64,000 nucleotides of DNA from an uncultured Saccharospirillaceae bacterium (lineage in GTDB: Bacteria > Pseudomonadota > Gammaproteobacteria > Pseudomonadales > Oceanobacteraceae). The stretch is from assembly GCA_947499545.1 (NCBI GenBank), contig CANMOZ010000006.1, positions 124,001-188,000 on the forward strand. Reading direction: 5' to 3'. The translations under genes and the position numbers were made by a program. Shown piece by piece: positions 17,618 through 26,239 of this stretch. The first letter of the stretch is position 1, and each line of letters starts with the position of its first letter. The notes under the pieces were generated by a model, which was not told where the DNA came from, did no database searches, and saw only the letters and a list, made by a program, of their open reading frames with translations.

Positions 17618-19961
17618 AATTTTGGTTATCAACCTTTCTTAAGCTAAAGCCACCAACGGCTTTATCACCCGGCGCCACAAAGAGACCACCAATCTCGCCC
17701 TCAACACAGGCATTACCGCTGCCTGTGCAATCAATTCCTGGCATCGTTGGGCTCGTTAAACTGGTTGTTCCGAAGGACTCAGAGTCAAAGGTTGCCCCTT
17801 CAATCTCGCCGCTAAAGTTCACATTCCATTGCGTTTGAACGGTTTCACCCGCTTGACCAAGCTGGGTCACACCCGTTACTTGAATGTTCCCATTGGTAAT
17901 CAGATTGTTTGAAAAATCTGCATCGATTTGCACCACAACATCACTGACAGCAAAAGGGTTATCAATCGTACTGCTGGAACTCAATTGATCAATCACACCT
18001 GACCCCAAACATTGGGTTGTATTTGTACAATCAAGTGTTGCCGAAAAAGTCGCGGTACCTGTCAATTGTGCAAGCTCTGCTGGCTCGGCTGCAATCCAGT
18101 AGGCAGTCCCTTCTGTCTCGCTATAGGTCATGACTGACCCGGATTCTGTATCCTTTGTTTCGACGTAATTAGTTGCATCAACATCCCATACACCCCAGGC
18201 AATATTATCCCGAGACCCAACGTCTAGCACTTGAATATCGCAGTTTGAAGTGACGCCACCAAGAATATTACAGATATCTTTGGGCACGGGTCGTCGAATG
18301 ATGCTTTGATAGGATTGCCCATCACTGTCTCTTTGATCTGTGGCGAAGAATACAGGCGTATTATTAGAATCCAATGACCCAAAACCTAAATCAACATCAG
18401 TGTCGTAAGACCAATAATGAGATTGATCAAATAACGTGTCTAATGACCCTAAATTCATATAAACCGTTGAAGACCCGCTAATATTGCTTAGGTACAAATG
18501 GTCAATAAAATTACTGTCGGTTTCTTTACCTTCTATCTCTAAATAGGTGACACCGTCCTCAACACTCAAGAATACTTCAATTAATGCGTTTTGAGATTGC
18601 AGCTGAGTGTTGATATCAGCCACTAAGTTAGAAAAATTAGGATAATTGGTACTCAATGAAATGGATGTTTGTACTGGGCTACCGCCTCTAATTTGATAAT
18701 TTAAATAAAATGATACGGGGTTACTTGAGTAATCAAACAAGGTTAACCCATTGGGGGTTTTAATACTGGCTTCTTCAGGAGTGGCGCCTATTGCCACAGC
18801 CTCAATACTTTTGGCTTGATTGAGGTTCCATTCCTCCTGAGTAAGCCCTAGATTTTCATAGGCATTGGCCGCAGAAGCTGTTGGAATACCTGCATATGGG
18901 TTGGAGAAATCGACCCATGTTCCATCCGTTCCAGCCGAATCATCACCACCTGAATCATCACCACCTGAATCATCACCACCTGAATCATCACCACCTGAAT
19001 CATCACCACCTGAATCATCATCAGTTGAATCATCACCGCCTGAATCATCATCTGAAGGCGCTTCTGCTTCTAACACTTCTTCTGCATCTTCAATCACGCC
19101 AACAACAATGATTTCTCGGTCTTCTTGGAAATCATCCAAACTGGTGTCTAAATTGGTGGCCTGTGTTTCTGTCTGAGTTGAAATTTCAACAATTTCTACT
19201 TCCAAGCTTGCTGTCTCTGGGCTAACAGGCTCCGAGCCAGAAGAGGCAAAACTATTAAGCTTGGTACTTTCACCCGTTTGACTGCCGCCTTCACTACTCT
19301 CGCTCTCTTCCGACGATTCTTCCTCTGACTTCTCTAATGGTGGCACAACCCCAAGTGCTCTCGGGGGCTTTAATAGACCCTGTGGAGCTTCGGTCGGAGA
19401 GACTCGCGAGTAACTGTAATTTGAAGAAAACCCTAGATCCAAGGCTCCCGATTCGTTTTCTACCCGTACACCCCCTTGATAAACGCCCACCACAAAGACA
19501 TTCTCGCGCTCTTGCGCAACTTCAAAATTAGTGCCTCGAATGCCTATACTTGCTGCAGGTGTCTCGACTTTGTAGGCATTCAGATTGTCTTTACCAATAT
19601 TACCTGTGATCGTTCTGAAGCCACCTTTTACCAAATTCATAACAGCCCGATCAGGCTGACCTGACGCTGCATCTTGACGATATGTCGTGACCTGCAACTC
19701 AGAGTTTGGTTTTAAAGACATGAGGGCTTTATCAATAAAACGCAGTTGTGCTCGCCCTTTTGGTCCGGTCCGTAACCGTTCTCCTTCATTAAAATGGGAA
19801 CGTCTTTTGAGTGTTCGTTGCTTGCCATTTTCATCAATGGCAACAACAGATCCTCGGGCAAATATCACTTGCCCAGCCGTTGCGGCAAAACTAGCCGATG
19901 GCAGCGTTAAACTTAAACTCCCAACGGCCAACGCTAACCAAGATCGAGAGGTCGCTCTCAT
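17574..19961 (-). CDS. FecR-domain protein with DDSGG repeats and TbpB-like C-terminal barrel (first copy)
   Basis: About 795 residues. The ATG at 19961 is preferred because GGGAGG lies 7 bases upstream; the ATG at 19967 is too close to it. Residues 1-26 are a signal peptide (LALAVGSLSLTLPSASFA, cut before ATAG) with no lipobox. FecR domain at about 30-200 (GPKGRAQLRFIDKALMSLK, TPAASIGIRGTNFEV), a Ser/Glu/Asp linker with DDSGG repeats at about 310-350, and a final barrel-like segment with paired Cys, DADFSNNLITNGNIQVTG and VEGEIGGLFVAPGDKAVGGF. It is a full-length paralogue of the next gene, differing mainly in the linker repeat. Six bases or so separate it from the SLAM-like gene. It is likely an exported or surface-exposed protein. 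Confidence 0.82.
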   Translation of the reverse strand: MRATSRSWLALAVGSLSLTLPSASFAATAGQVIFARGSVVAIDENGKQRTLKRRSHFNEGERLRTGPKGRAQLRFIDKALMSLKPNSELQVTTYRQDAASGQPDRAVMNLVKGGFRTITGNIGKDNLNAYKVETPAASIGIRGTNFEVAQERENVFVVGVYQGGVRVENESGALDLGFSSNYSYSRVSPTEAPQGLLKPPRALGVVPPLEKSEEESSEESESSEGGSQTGESTKLNSFASSGSEPVSPETASLEVEIVEISTQTETQATNLDTSLDDFQEDREIIVVGVIEDAEEVLEAEAPSDDDSGGDDSTDDDSGGDDSGGDDSGGDDSGGDDSGGDDSAGTDGTWVDFSNPYAGIPTASAANAYENLGLTQEEWNLNQAKSIEAVAIGATPEEASIKTPNGLTLFDYSSNPVSFYLNYQIRGGSPVQTSISLSTNYPNFSNLVADINTQLQSQNALIEVFLSVEDGVTYLEIEGKETDSNFIDHLYLSNISGSSTVYMNLGSLDTLFDQSHYWSYDTDVDLGFGSLDSNNTPVFFATDQRDSDGQSYQSIIRRPVPKDICNILGGVTSNCDIQVLDVGSRDNIAWGVWDVDATNYVETKDTESGSVMTYSETEGTAYWIAAEPAELAQLTGTATFSATLDCTNTTQCLGSGVIDQLSSSSTIDNPFAVSDVVVQIDADFSNNLITNGNIQVTGVTQLGQAGETVQTQWNVNFSGEIEGATFDSESFGTTSLTSPTMPGIDCTGSGNACVEGEIGGLFVAPGDKAVGGFSLRKVDNQNYEVHTSGVFVLDKQ
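18937..19050 (-). repeat. Tandem 15-base repeat (DDSGG)
   Basis: Five identical 15-base units (plus-strand gaatcatcaccacct) followed by two or three diverged ones encode the DDSGG/DDST repeats of the first FecR-domain protein. The unit is unrelated in sequence to the 12-base unit of the sister gene, so the two linkers expanded independently. Confidence 0.88.
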
Positions 19962-19973
19962 CGTCATGCCTCC

Positions 19974-21347
19974 CTAAAAGTCCATTTGCAGGGCCAGTTC
20001 AGCCTTAAATCTCCGGTATCGATAGAAATTAAGGTTGCTGTGGTTGTGGGTATAGGTATATAAATTTCTCAAACTGATGTTTTGATAAAGCGTTGCTCGA
20101 AAATTTAAGCCAATAGCAGCACTTGCATCTTCTCGAGTTTTTGCCATCCCTGGGCGCCTTGCCTTGAAGTGTTTTTCGTCAAAAGCAATATGCCACCCCG
20201 CTGAAAAAATATTAAATAGCCAGGTTTGCTGGAATCGTACTCCGTAAAAGTACTTACTATTGAACTCTGAGTTTGTATCCGTTGCTTTATCTTCACCATA
20301 GTGCAGAATCAATCCTTCCCGGCTTCCGCTTGGAGGCGTAAATACGGTTGCTTGATAGAGATTTTGATCAATATCAGGATCGTTGGCTGGGGTGTTTTGA
20401 TCGTAGCGATACCTTGAATGTAGCCATTGGGCACCATAGCTCCATCCAGAATCATGAGTAAAGTTCCAACTTCCACTAAAACCATGAGAGGATAGAAAGC
20501 CATCTCCTGCCAAGAAAGTTCGTTGATACCGGCCACCAATCCTTACTCTATGTACATCATAAAAGCGGTGGCTAAATCCACTGTCTAAGAAAAATGCATC
20601 CAGGTCATAGTCTTTTTCCGCTGTATTATCACGCGTAATACCCGTAACCCGAGCATCCATAATATTACGTTGGTCAAAGGGGTACATTACCCCCCCAGAA
20701 GCCAAAACGCCGAAATAGGGACTGCTTTGCTCTTTTGCATCCTCATTTAATACAATGGATTGGTTAATCCCTAATTGATCTCCGGGCACTTTTTTTAAGT
20801 AAGGCCCAGAATTTACATTACTGTCATAGCCGCCATTCATTTCCAATAAGGCACTGAGCGTTGTTTCTTGTCGATTTCGCAATCGATCTATTCGCCCGAG
20901 AAATTTTTCTATGTTTTGACGAACATTGGAAGGCGGGTCGGTTTCAAGCACTTGCTTGAATTCTTTCTCTGAAGCATCCAGATTCTTCGAATAGAAGTAC
21001 GCTCTGGCTAACTCTAGCCGGTATCGACGCTGGGAAGGGTTGCTTAACTGCGCTCTTTCTAATGCAAATACGGCTTTATCAAACTTCCCACTTTCAAGCG
21101 CAGCTAGTCCATAAGAGAAATCAAAATTCTCATCACCTTCCCAGTAACCTTCTAGCTTATTGCCATACTCGTAGGCTTCTCGGTAGCGCTCTGCGAGCAC
21201 TAATTTTTCCAAAGCACTGACACGTTCAGGTGCATCAACATTCTCTGCCGCCATTAACTTATGACTACTTGGCAGCATGCAGGGTACAACCATCATGGAT
21301 GTTGCTAACAAAGTATGCCAACGCATGGTATGGGTCTCTGTTTTCAT
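19974..21347 (-). CDS. SLAM-like outer-membrane protein (TPR + DUF560 barrel)
   Basis: 457 residues. A signal peptide precedes MAAENVDAPERV. Residues about 40-165 form a periplasmic TPR-like helical domain with FDFSYGLAALESGKFDKAVFALERA, RRYRLELARAYFYSKNLDASE and PPSNVRQNIEKFL. From about 165 a beta-barrel begins with GGYDSNVNSGP and ends with Phe (FKAELALQMDF). This is the arrangement of surface lipoprotein assembly modulators (SLAM; DUF560; type XI secretion), which move cargo with a TbpB-type barrel across the outer membrane. It is the first gene of a tight three-gene operon with two FecR-domain proteins (6 and about -44 bases). Function in secretion is inferred; binding of another ligand remains possible. 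Confidence 0.82.
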   Translation of the reverse strand: MKTETHTMRWHTLLATSMMVVPCMLPSSHKLMAAENVDAPERVSALEKLVLAERYREAYEYGNKLEGYWEGDENFDFSYGLAALESGKFDKAVFALERAQLSNPSQRRYRLELARAYFYSKNLDASEKEFKQVLETDPPSNVRQNIEKFLGRIDRLRNRQETTLSALLEMNGGYDSNVNSGPYLKKVPGDQLGINQSIVLNEDAKEQSSPYFGVLASGGVMYPFDQRNIMDARVTGITRDNTAEKDYDLDAFFLDSGFSHRFYDVHRVRIGGRYQRTFLAGDGFLSSHGFSGSWNFTHDSGWSYGAQWLHSRYRYDQNTPANDPDIDQNLYQATVFTPPSGSREGLILHYGEDKATDTNSEFNSKYFYGVRFQQTWLFNIFSAGWHIAFDEKHFKARRPGMAKTREDASAAIGLNFRATLYQNISLRNLYTYTHNHSNLNFYRYRRFKAELALQMDF

Positions 21348-21517
21348 GAGCCAATATCATTTTAATTAGGGTTTATCAGCTCCAGTGTAGACAGGAAGTC
21401 ATAAGCGTCCAGGCGAAACATACCGGAATTAGCTAAATTATTTGCAGGCACTAAAAAATCTTTGGTGATTAATCTTATGGTTCAACTTAGTCTGACCCAC
21501 ACTGTGGGAGGCTTAAA

Positions 21518-22006
21518 ATGAAGCAGCTGGCTCATCTTTCTCGAGCTCAATGCCTACTATTACTAAACCGAATCCCATTCTTTAAAGAGTTCACACCGAA
21601 AGAACGCGAGCGAATTATTGACCAAAAAACGTCTTTTATATCTGCTCAGGCCAGTGAATTTATAATTGAAGAAGGCACTTTAGACACCGCATTTTATATT
21701 TTACTGACGGGTTCCGCCAAAGTAACGCCTAATGTTGGAGAGACTCTGTCTCATCTTGGTCCAGGTGATTTTTTTGGTGAATTTTCTTTTCTTGAAAACA
21801 GCCCTAGAAGCAGCAATGTCATTGCAACCGATGCATCTATCATGCTTAAAGTCGATCGACGCTTGTTAGGGGCACTATCTGCCGAAATCCGAGAAAAAAT
21901 CAAAGATCAAATCATTCATAAACTGGTTAACATCATTTCCAATCAGAAAAATCTTCCTACTGATACAGCTTTTGATTTATCAAGCCCAAAGGATTTGAAA
22001 TATTGA
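21518..22006 (+). CDS. Cyclic nucleotide-binding domain protein
   Basis: 162 residues forming a single cNMP-binding domain (FIIEEGTLDTAFYILLTGSAKVT, then GDFFGEFSFLENSPRSSNVIA) with flanking helices and no helix-turn-helix, so it is not a complete CRP-type regulator. The phosphate-binding cassette has GEFSF followed by PRSSNV rather than the usual GE.AL...RTA of cAMP binders, so nucleotide preference is uncertain. It may be a stand-alone sensor acting on a partner protein. GGGAGGC precedes the ATG. It is divergent from the SLAM operon; two FNR-like boxes lie at and beyond its stop. Confidence 0.82.
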   Translation: MKQLAHLSRAQCLLLLNRIPFFKEFTPKERERIIDQKTSFISAQASEFIIEEGTLDTAFYILLTGSAKVTPNVGETLSHLGPGDFFGEFSFLENSPRSSNVIATDASIMLKVDRRLLGALSAEIREKIKDQIIHKLVNIISNQKNLPTDTAFDLSSPKDLKY

Positions 22007-22016
22007 TTTATATCAG
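22003..22016. promoter_or_regulatory. FNR/Anr-like box overlapping the cNMP-binding gene stop
   Basis: TTGAT-TTAT-ATCAG matches the FNR/Anr consensus TTGAT-N4-ATCAA at 9 of 10 positions. It overlaps the stop codon of the gene and lies 61 bases upstream of a second box. Confidence 0.45.
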
Positions 22017-22063
22017 GGAGTTTTATTATCTATCAGCGTCAATAGAGCCGGGCCTAATGAATA

Positions 22064-22077
22064 TTGACTTGGATCAA
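22064..22077 (+). promoter_or_regulatory. FNR/Anr-like box of a predicted small-RNA promoter
   Basis: TTGAC-TTGG-ATCAA matches TTGAT-N4-ATCAA at 9 of 10 positions. A -10-like TAAGAT lies at 22099-22104, placing the start near 22111-22112, so the box is centred at about -41.5, the position of class II FNR-activated promoters. Confidence 0.6.
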
Positions 22078-22111
22078 AGCACCCAATCGAACATCCGCTA
22101 AGATTGTCTGC

Positions 22112-22180
22112 AGTTGTGATGCTTCTCTCAACTATTCCCTTTTTGACTTTTTAGGCCCTGCTTGTATAGGGCCTTTTTTC
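22112..22180 (+). ncRNA. Candidate FNR/Anr-activated small RNA
   Basis: About 69 bases between the predicted promoter and a strong terminator, with no reading frame. The 5' end folds into agttg (22112-22116) / caact (22129-22133), followed by a pyrimidine-rich single-stranded stretch (attccctttttgac) and a terminator hairpin with a T-run. This layout resembles Hfq-binding small RNAs such as E. coli FnrS, which is also FNR-activated and also has a short TTCC-T-run-GA segment. Family membership is not established. Confidence 0.5.
22153..22180 (+). terminator. Rho-independent terminator
   Basis: aggccc (22153-22158) pairs with gggcct (22169-22174), followed by a T-run (six T counting the end of the stem) and another T-rich stretch. 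It ends the predicted small RNA. Confidence 0.75.
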
Positions 22181-22269
22181 TTTTATTTGCTCCTACGAAT
22201 AGAGCACTTACTTATTTCTCACCTCTACACTCAATACTGACGAACCATAACCCCCTGTAGGTTTTTGTA

Positions 22270-23348
22270 TTGAGGCAATGCTCACGACTATTTATATCAA
22301 TAGGCATTTTTGGGTGCTTCAATTTGGTTACTCAAGCTACCCCTATCGCCACTGAAACCTTTATTGGAGGCCACCTTGCTGACACCAATGCCCCCCCTCT
22401 GTACCTTGTGTATTAGCGTACCACTACAATCAAAAATCTTTTTTCATCCTTTCTTCCTTAGACAATTTTGTATTAAAGGAAAGAGCTACTTCAACAGGCG
22501 GGAGTGCGTCAACTTTTTCATGGGTTGTACCCGGCATTCGCTCTCTGGCACATGTGCTCGGGGATTGGCCGTATGAAAGGGTGCAAATTCAGATATCTTT
22601 ATCAAATCGTTCAAAAGAGGCCATTCCATGGGCATTCGTTACCCGTCAACCGATCCCTCAAATTCATTTCCAAATTAACCCACTAGCAAACTCAGCAAAA
22701 CTGTCTAAAGATTGGACGCTTTACCATGAGTTATCCCACCTACTGATTCCCTATAAGGCGCCAGAGGATATTTGGTTCAGTGAGGGGCTTGCCAGTTATT
22801 ACCAAAATATATTGCAATATTTTTCAGAAAAGATTACCGAACGAGAAGCCTGGCAAAAAATGTACGAGGGTTTTCAAAGGGGGCGAGCGCTCAATAAACA
22901 GCCACACGCTTCATTGGAAGAGATTGCCAAGAATATGTGGCGTAACAAACATTACTACAGGGTTTATTGGTCAGGGGCATGGTATTTTTTAGCTGTGGAT
23001 GTTGAATTAAGAAAGGCAAACCCAGACCGGGGGTTACACCAGATATTACAAGCCTTTAACCAGTGCTGTGCTTCAGATAATACCCTGATGTCAGCAAAAG
23101 AACTGATCAAGCACTTTGATCGGCTTTCGAACAGCCATCATTTCTCTGAAATGGCTAATACAGTAAAAGCTTCAAACACGGTCCCTGATGCTAAGCCTCT
23201 CTTCAACGTTTTAGGGATCGAACTTGATCATAATAATGTCCGCTTGGCTAAAAACAGCGTAATACGGTCAAAGATTATGCATCCTACAGAGATAGGCCCG
23301 ATTACTCCCTCCTCATGCCCAGCTACGACAGGTGACCTTGATGATTAA
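22270..23348 (+). pseudogene. Gluzincin-type metallopeptidase gene with a disrupted 5' end
   Basis: The 3' part (22383-23348) is one open frame with a zinc peptidase motif, YHELSHLLIP followed by WFSEGLASYYQ, the HExxH...E pattern of M1/M61-like gluzincins; later YRVYWSGAWYFLAVDVELR also fits that family. There is no good start: the first usable codon is a GTG at 22554 without a ribosome site, inside what looks like conserved coding sequence. The missing N-terminus is visible in another frame from a TTG at 22270 (a signal-like RLFISIGIFGCF, then TETFIGGHLADTNAPPLYLVY). It is stopped by TAG at 22414 and shifted in frame around 22440-22460. It is probably an inactivated exported peptidase, unless the changes are sequence errors. 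Confidence 0.6.
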
Positions 23349-23429
23349 GCCTGTTAGACTCTTGCCACAGTCATTTTCCTCCCCAAATCGTATTCAGTAG
23401 GTTGATTGAGGTTTGAGATCACTTAGCTT

Positions 23430-24050
23430 ATGACAGGCAGTTCACAACTTAATGCACGAAAAGACGTCATCAATCAACATCTAGATGCCTTGATGCAAGC
23501 GACAGAGCATGAGGAGGTTGGTCAGCGTGCTGCAGCGATTGCGGCTATTGGGAATCTTGACTGGCAAGACGTCATTGAACGCTTGATCTTAGCGCTCTCA
23601 GATCCAGCGCCAGAAGTGCGGCTATTGGCTCTTGAAGCAACCGTTAATGCCCAGCTAACTCAAGCTCTGCCTGCCATTGAAACCTGTTTTCTCGAAGACG
23701 ATTCTGACATCGTGAGAGGGAGAGCCGCCCTGTGCATCGCTTTGCTGTCGTACAAGCCAAAATACAAATTGCTCCTTAAAGGAACCCAAGATGAGAATCC
23801 TAGCATTCAGTTAACTTCCTGGGTTGCTCTCTACTTATCTGGCGCTAATGATGCATTAGACTCCGTGACTCCCTTTTTAAGCCATCCGGATGCAAAACTG
23901 AGATTAGCCAGCGTAGAGCTTCTGAGCGTTTTCTGCTCACAACAAGACAAAGAACACGTCCTCCAGCTATTAAGTGAGCGTTTTCAATTAGAAACGGCTC
24001 TTGAGGTATCAAATGCTCTCCAAAAAGGGCTAATGGACTTAGGCGGCTAA
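23430..24050 (+). CDS. HEAT-repeat protein
   Basis: 206 residues of paired helices with the HEAT/PBS-lyase-like pattern: DVIERLILALSDPAPEVRLLALEAT, SDIVRGRAALCIALL, ENPSIQLTSWVALYLS and HPDAKLRLASVELLSVF. Such solenoids serve as protein-protein scaffolds. No signal peptide or catalytic motif is seen. It lies 81 bases downstream of the broken peptidase and may have shared a transcript with it. No specific role can be given. Confidence 0.75.
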   Translation: MTGSSQLNARKDVINQHLDALMQATEHEEVGQRAAAIAAIGNLDWQDVIERLILALSDPAPEVRLLALEATVNAQLTQALPAIETCFLEDDSDIVRGRAALCIALLSYKPKYKLLLKGTQDENPSIQLTSWVALYLSGANDALDSVTPFLSHPDAKLRLASVELLSVFCSQQDKEHVLQLLSERFQLETALEVSNALQKGLMDLGG

Positions 24051-24075
24051 GGATACCAACATCGCTGATTGGATC

Positions 24076-24675
24076 TCATTCCACTAATTCCACATCAATG
24101 CAATACAATAATCTTTCGGCTTCCCAACGGCTGAAACGTGCATGCTTGATCGTATTTTCGTACAAATTAATATTATAATTCATTGCCCCTTCCAAATTGG
24201 CCTCACTTAAATTGGTATGGGAAAAAAGTGCGCCCTCGAAATCAGTACTAGAAAAATCTGCTTTGGTAAAGTCACCTTCTCTAAAGTCGACGTTAAATGC
24301 TTTGCAATTTTCACACTTTAATTCAGGCAGTGACAACCCTATAAAAGAGCTTTCATTCAAAACAGATTCCGAAAAACCAATGGGCGCTTTAAATAAAAAA
24401 CGAGGCCAATCCACTTTCGTCCAATCAACACCCACCAATTTAGACTCTCGAAACAAAACATCTTGAAATCGACTGTATTTAAGATTGATTAAACTGAGAT
24501 TACAATTGACAAATTCGCACTCTACAAACTTGCAATGATCAAAAACCGAGCTTTCAAAGCGGCAATTTTCAAACCGACAGTCTTCAAACTCTGCTTTTAC
24601 CCACTCAACACCAGAACAATCTATATTTTCGAACTGCTCTGACAAATAATACTGATGAGATTCAATATGTTTCAT
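24076..24675 (-). CDS. Pentapeptide-repeat protein
   Basis: 199 residues, most of it in A(D/N)(L/F)XX-type pentapeptides: FEDCRFENCRFESSVFDHCKFVECEF near the N-terminus and FREGDFTKADFSSTDFEGALF, HTNLSEANLEGAM towards the end. This forms a right-handed quadrilateral beta-helix. Length, Cys-rich first half and the break in the middle resemble Qnr/McbG-type gyrase-protecting proteins, but the repeat alone does not prove that role. It is followed 20 bases earlier on the same strand by the acetyltransferase gene, so the two may be co-transcribed. Soluble, cytoplasmic. Confidence 0.82.
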   Translation of the reverse strand: MKHIESHQYYLSEQFENIDCSGVEWVKAEFEDCRFENCRFESSVFDHCKFVECEFVNCNLSLINLKYSRFQDVLFRESKLVGVDWTKVDWPRFLFKAPIGFSESVLNESSFIGLSLPELKCENCKAFNVDFREGDFTKADFSSTDFEGALFSHTNLSEANLEGAMNYNINLYENTIKHARFSRWEAERLLYCIDVELVE

Positions 24676-24694
24676 ATACCACTCTTACAGCCAT

Positions 24695-25264
24695 TTAGTT
24701 CGCTATTTTTTTAGCGGGATTTCCTACCCAGGTTTCACCTCTGGGTACATCTCGGGTCACAACAGCACCAGCTCCTACAATGGCATCATCTTCAATGGTA
24801 ACACCAGGTAAGATAATAGCGCCTGCACCAATCCAAACATTTTCACCAATAGTGATTGGTAAAGCAAAAGACAAACCTTCACGACGCTTAATAGGATCTC
24901 GATCGTGACCAACGGTAATCAGCTGAACCCTAGGAGCAATCATTGTCCCTTCGCCAATACGCACCCAAGCAGCATCTAAAATAATAACGTCTAAATTGAT
25001 ATAAACGTTTTTAGACAACTCAATCGCATCGCCATAATCAAAATACAAACCTGGCTCAATGAAAACCCCCTCTTCCACTTTACCTAAAAAGCTTTTGAGT
25101 TGTTTCAAATGGCCAGGCGTTGGGCTGGCATTATAAGCAGCACAATGTTTCGTCACTTGCTTTCTGCGTTGGATTAGATCAGGGTGGCGACTCTCAAACC
25201 AGCCATCCGAAACGAAGGGCTGTAAACGTTTAGGAAAATTTTGATGGGAATTTGAACCGCTCAT
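24695..25264 (-). CDS. Hexapeptide-repeat O-acetyltransferase (Maa/LacA type)
   Basis: 189 residues. The C-terminal two thirds is a left-handed beta-helix of hexapeptide repeats (IGENVWIGAGAIILPGVTIEDDAIVGAGAVVTRDVP), and the catalytic His is in LITVGHDRDP. The short helical N-terminus and the ending GNPAKKI fit the maltose/galactoside/nodulation (LacA/Maa/NodL) acetyltransferases, which act as trimers using acetyl-CoA on sugar hydroxyls. The natural substrate cannot be told from sequence. It sits just upstream (in transcription) of the pentapeptide-repeat gene. Confidence 0.85.
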   Translation of the reverse strand: MSGSNSHQNFPKRLQPFVSDGWFESRHPDLIQRRKQVTKHCAAYNASPTPGHLKQLKSFLGKVEEGVFIEPGLYFDYGDAIELSKNVYINLDVIILDAAWVRIGEGTMIAPRVQLITVGHDRDPIKRREGLSFALPITIGENVWIGAGAIILPGVTIEDDAIVGAGAVVTRDVPRGETWVGNPAKKIAN

Positions 25265-25326
25265 TAATACCTTTTATGTCAAGATTTTACGTCAAACCGA
25301 ATCAATACCCATGATTTCATGACACA

Positions 25327-25352
25327 GCATGGTTTCAAAATTGAAACCATGC
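25327..25352. repeat. Perfect hairpin between the acetyltransferase and hydrolase genes
   Basis: gcatggtttca - aaat - tgaaaccatgc is an 11-base perfect stem with a 4-base loop. Reading leftward it would follow the hydrolase gene, but no T-run is present, so it could be a weak terminator or an RNA-processing site. Confidence 0.45.
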
Positions 25353-25395
25353 AATAACATCACCGGCTGATTTTATATCATCACAAATATTCAGA

Positions 25396-26139
25396 TCATG
25401 GTTTCAGCGTATTGGATAAGAACGCAGTAAAACGATTCCATGAACGCTCATCCGCCACTTTTTGATACCGATTAGACCCAAACACCGTAAATGCATGGGG
25501 TGCTCCACTGTATGTAATCATCTCATGCTCTACTTTCTTACTTTCCATGTCCTTCGCTAAAGCGGCAAAATCATCCATGGTAATATGGTTATCAGCCGAT
25601 CCATGGAAAACCATTACTTTTCCTTTAGTGTCGCTGTAATTTTGACCTTTAGGTGTCGCTAAGCCACCGTGAAACGAGGCAAAACCATTTAATGCTGCAC
25701 CTGAACGGGCCCATTCCAACACAGCAGCCCCACCAAAACAGTATCCCATCGCCACCACGTTATCGGCTTTTGATCCTTTATCTTTAGCTGCTTTTAAAGC
25801 ACCATTCATCAAAGCACGCATTTTTTTCCGATCTTTATAAAGCTCTCCCGTGTGCTGGCGCTTGTCTTTATCCTCTGTCGGCCGGACCCCTGCACCAAAT
25901 AAGTCCGCAGCAAACACGGCGTAACCTAAGTCTGCCAACATATTTGCGCGCTTTATTTCATAATCTGTTAACCCATCCCAATCATGAAGAAGCACAATTA
26001 ATGGAGCATCAGCATTTGGTGCACGGTAATAGCCTTCATAGGATTTCCCGTCAATCTGATATGTAACCGTCTGTCCAGACGCCATTACCGTACCCGACAT
26101 GATCAATAAAATAGCCGCGCTTAATGAAATCCTTTTCAT
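25396..26139 (-). CDS. Exported dienelactone-hydrolase family protein
   Basis: 247 residues with a signal peptide (MKRISLSAAILLIMSGTVMA) and an alpha/beta-hydrolase core. The nucleophile elbow is GYCFGG, with Cys rather than Ser as in dienelactone hydrolases; the acid lies in HGSADNHI and the His in APHAFTVFGS. The DLH family hydrolyses cyclic esters, but most exported members have unknown substrates. It follows argH on the same strand after 100 bases; no functional link to arginine is expected. Confidence 0.88.
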   Translation of the reverse strand: MKRISLSAAILLIMSGTVMASGQTVTYQIDGKSYEGYYRAPNADAPLIVLLHDWDGLTDYEIKRANMLADLGYAVFAADLFGAGVRPTEDKDKRQHTGELYKDRKKMRALMNGALKAAKDKGSKADNVVAMGYCFGGAAVLEWARSGAALNGFASFHGGLATPKGQNYSDTKGKVMVFHGSADNHITMDDFAALAKDMESKKVEHEMITYSGAPHAFTVFGSNRYQKVADERSWNRFTAFLSNTLKP

Positions 26140-26239
26140 ATTAACTCTTCCTTAGACATGATTGAGGGAAATAAAGACCGGCCGCTAGGTCAGTCAGTAC
26201 GGCTGAATGATGGTCCATCAACATCCAGCCTGGCATGGT

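Noticed and set aside
16467-19176. Short regular repeats that could be taken for CRISPR, and open plus-strand frames across them
   Set aside because: The repeats are contiguous 12- and 15-base units without spacers inside long minus-strand genes. The plus-strand frames are open only because the repeat has no stop in any frame.
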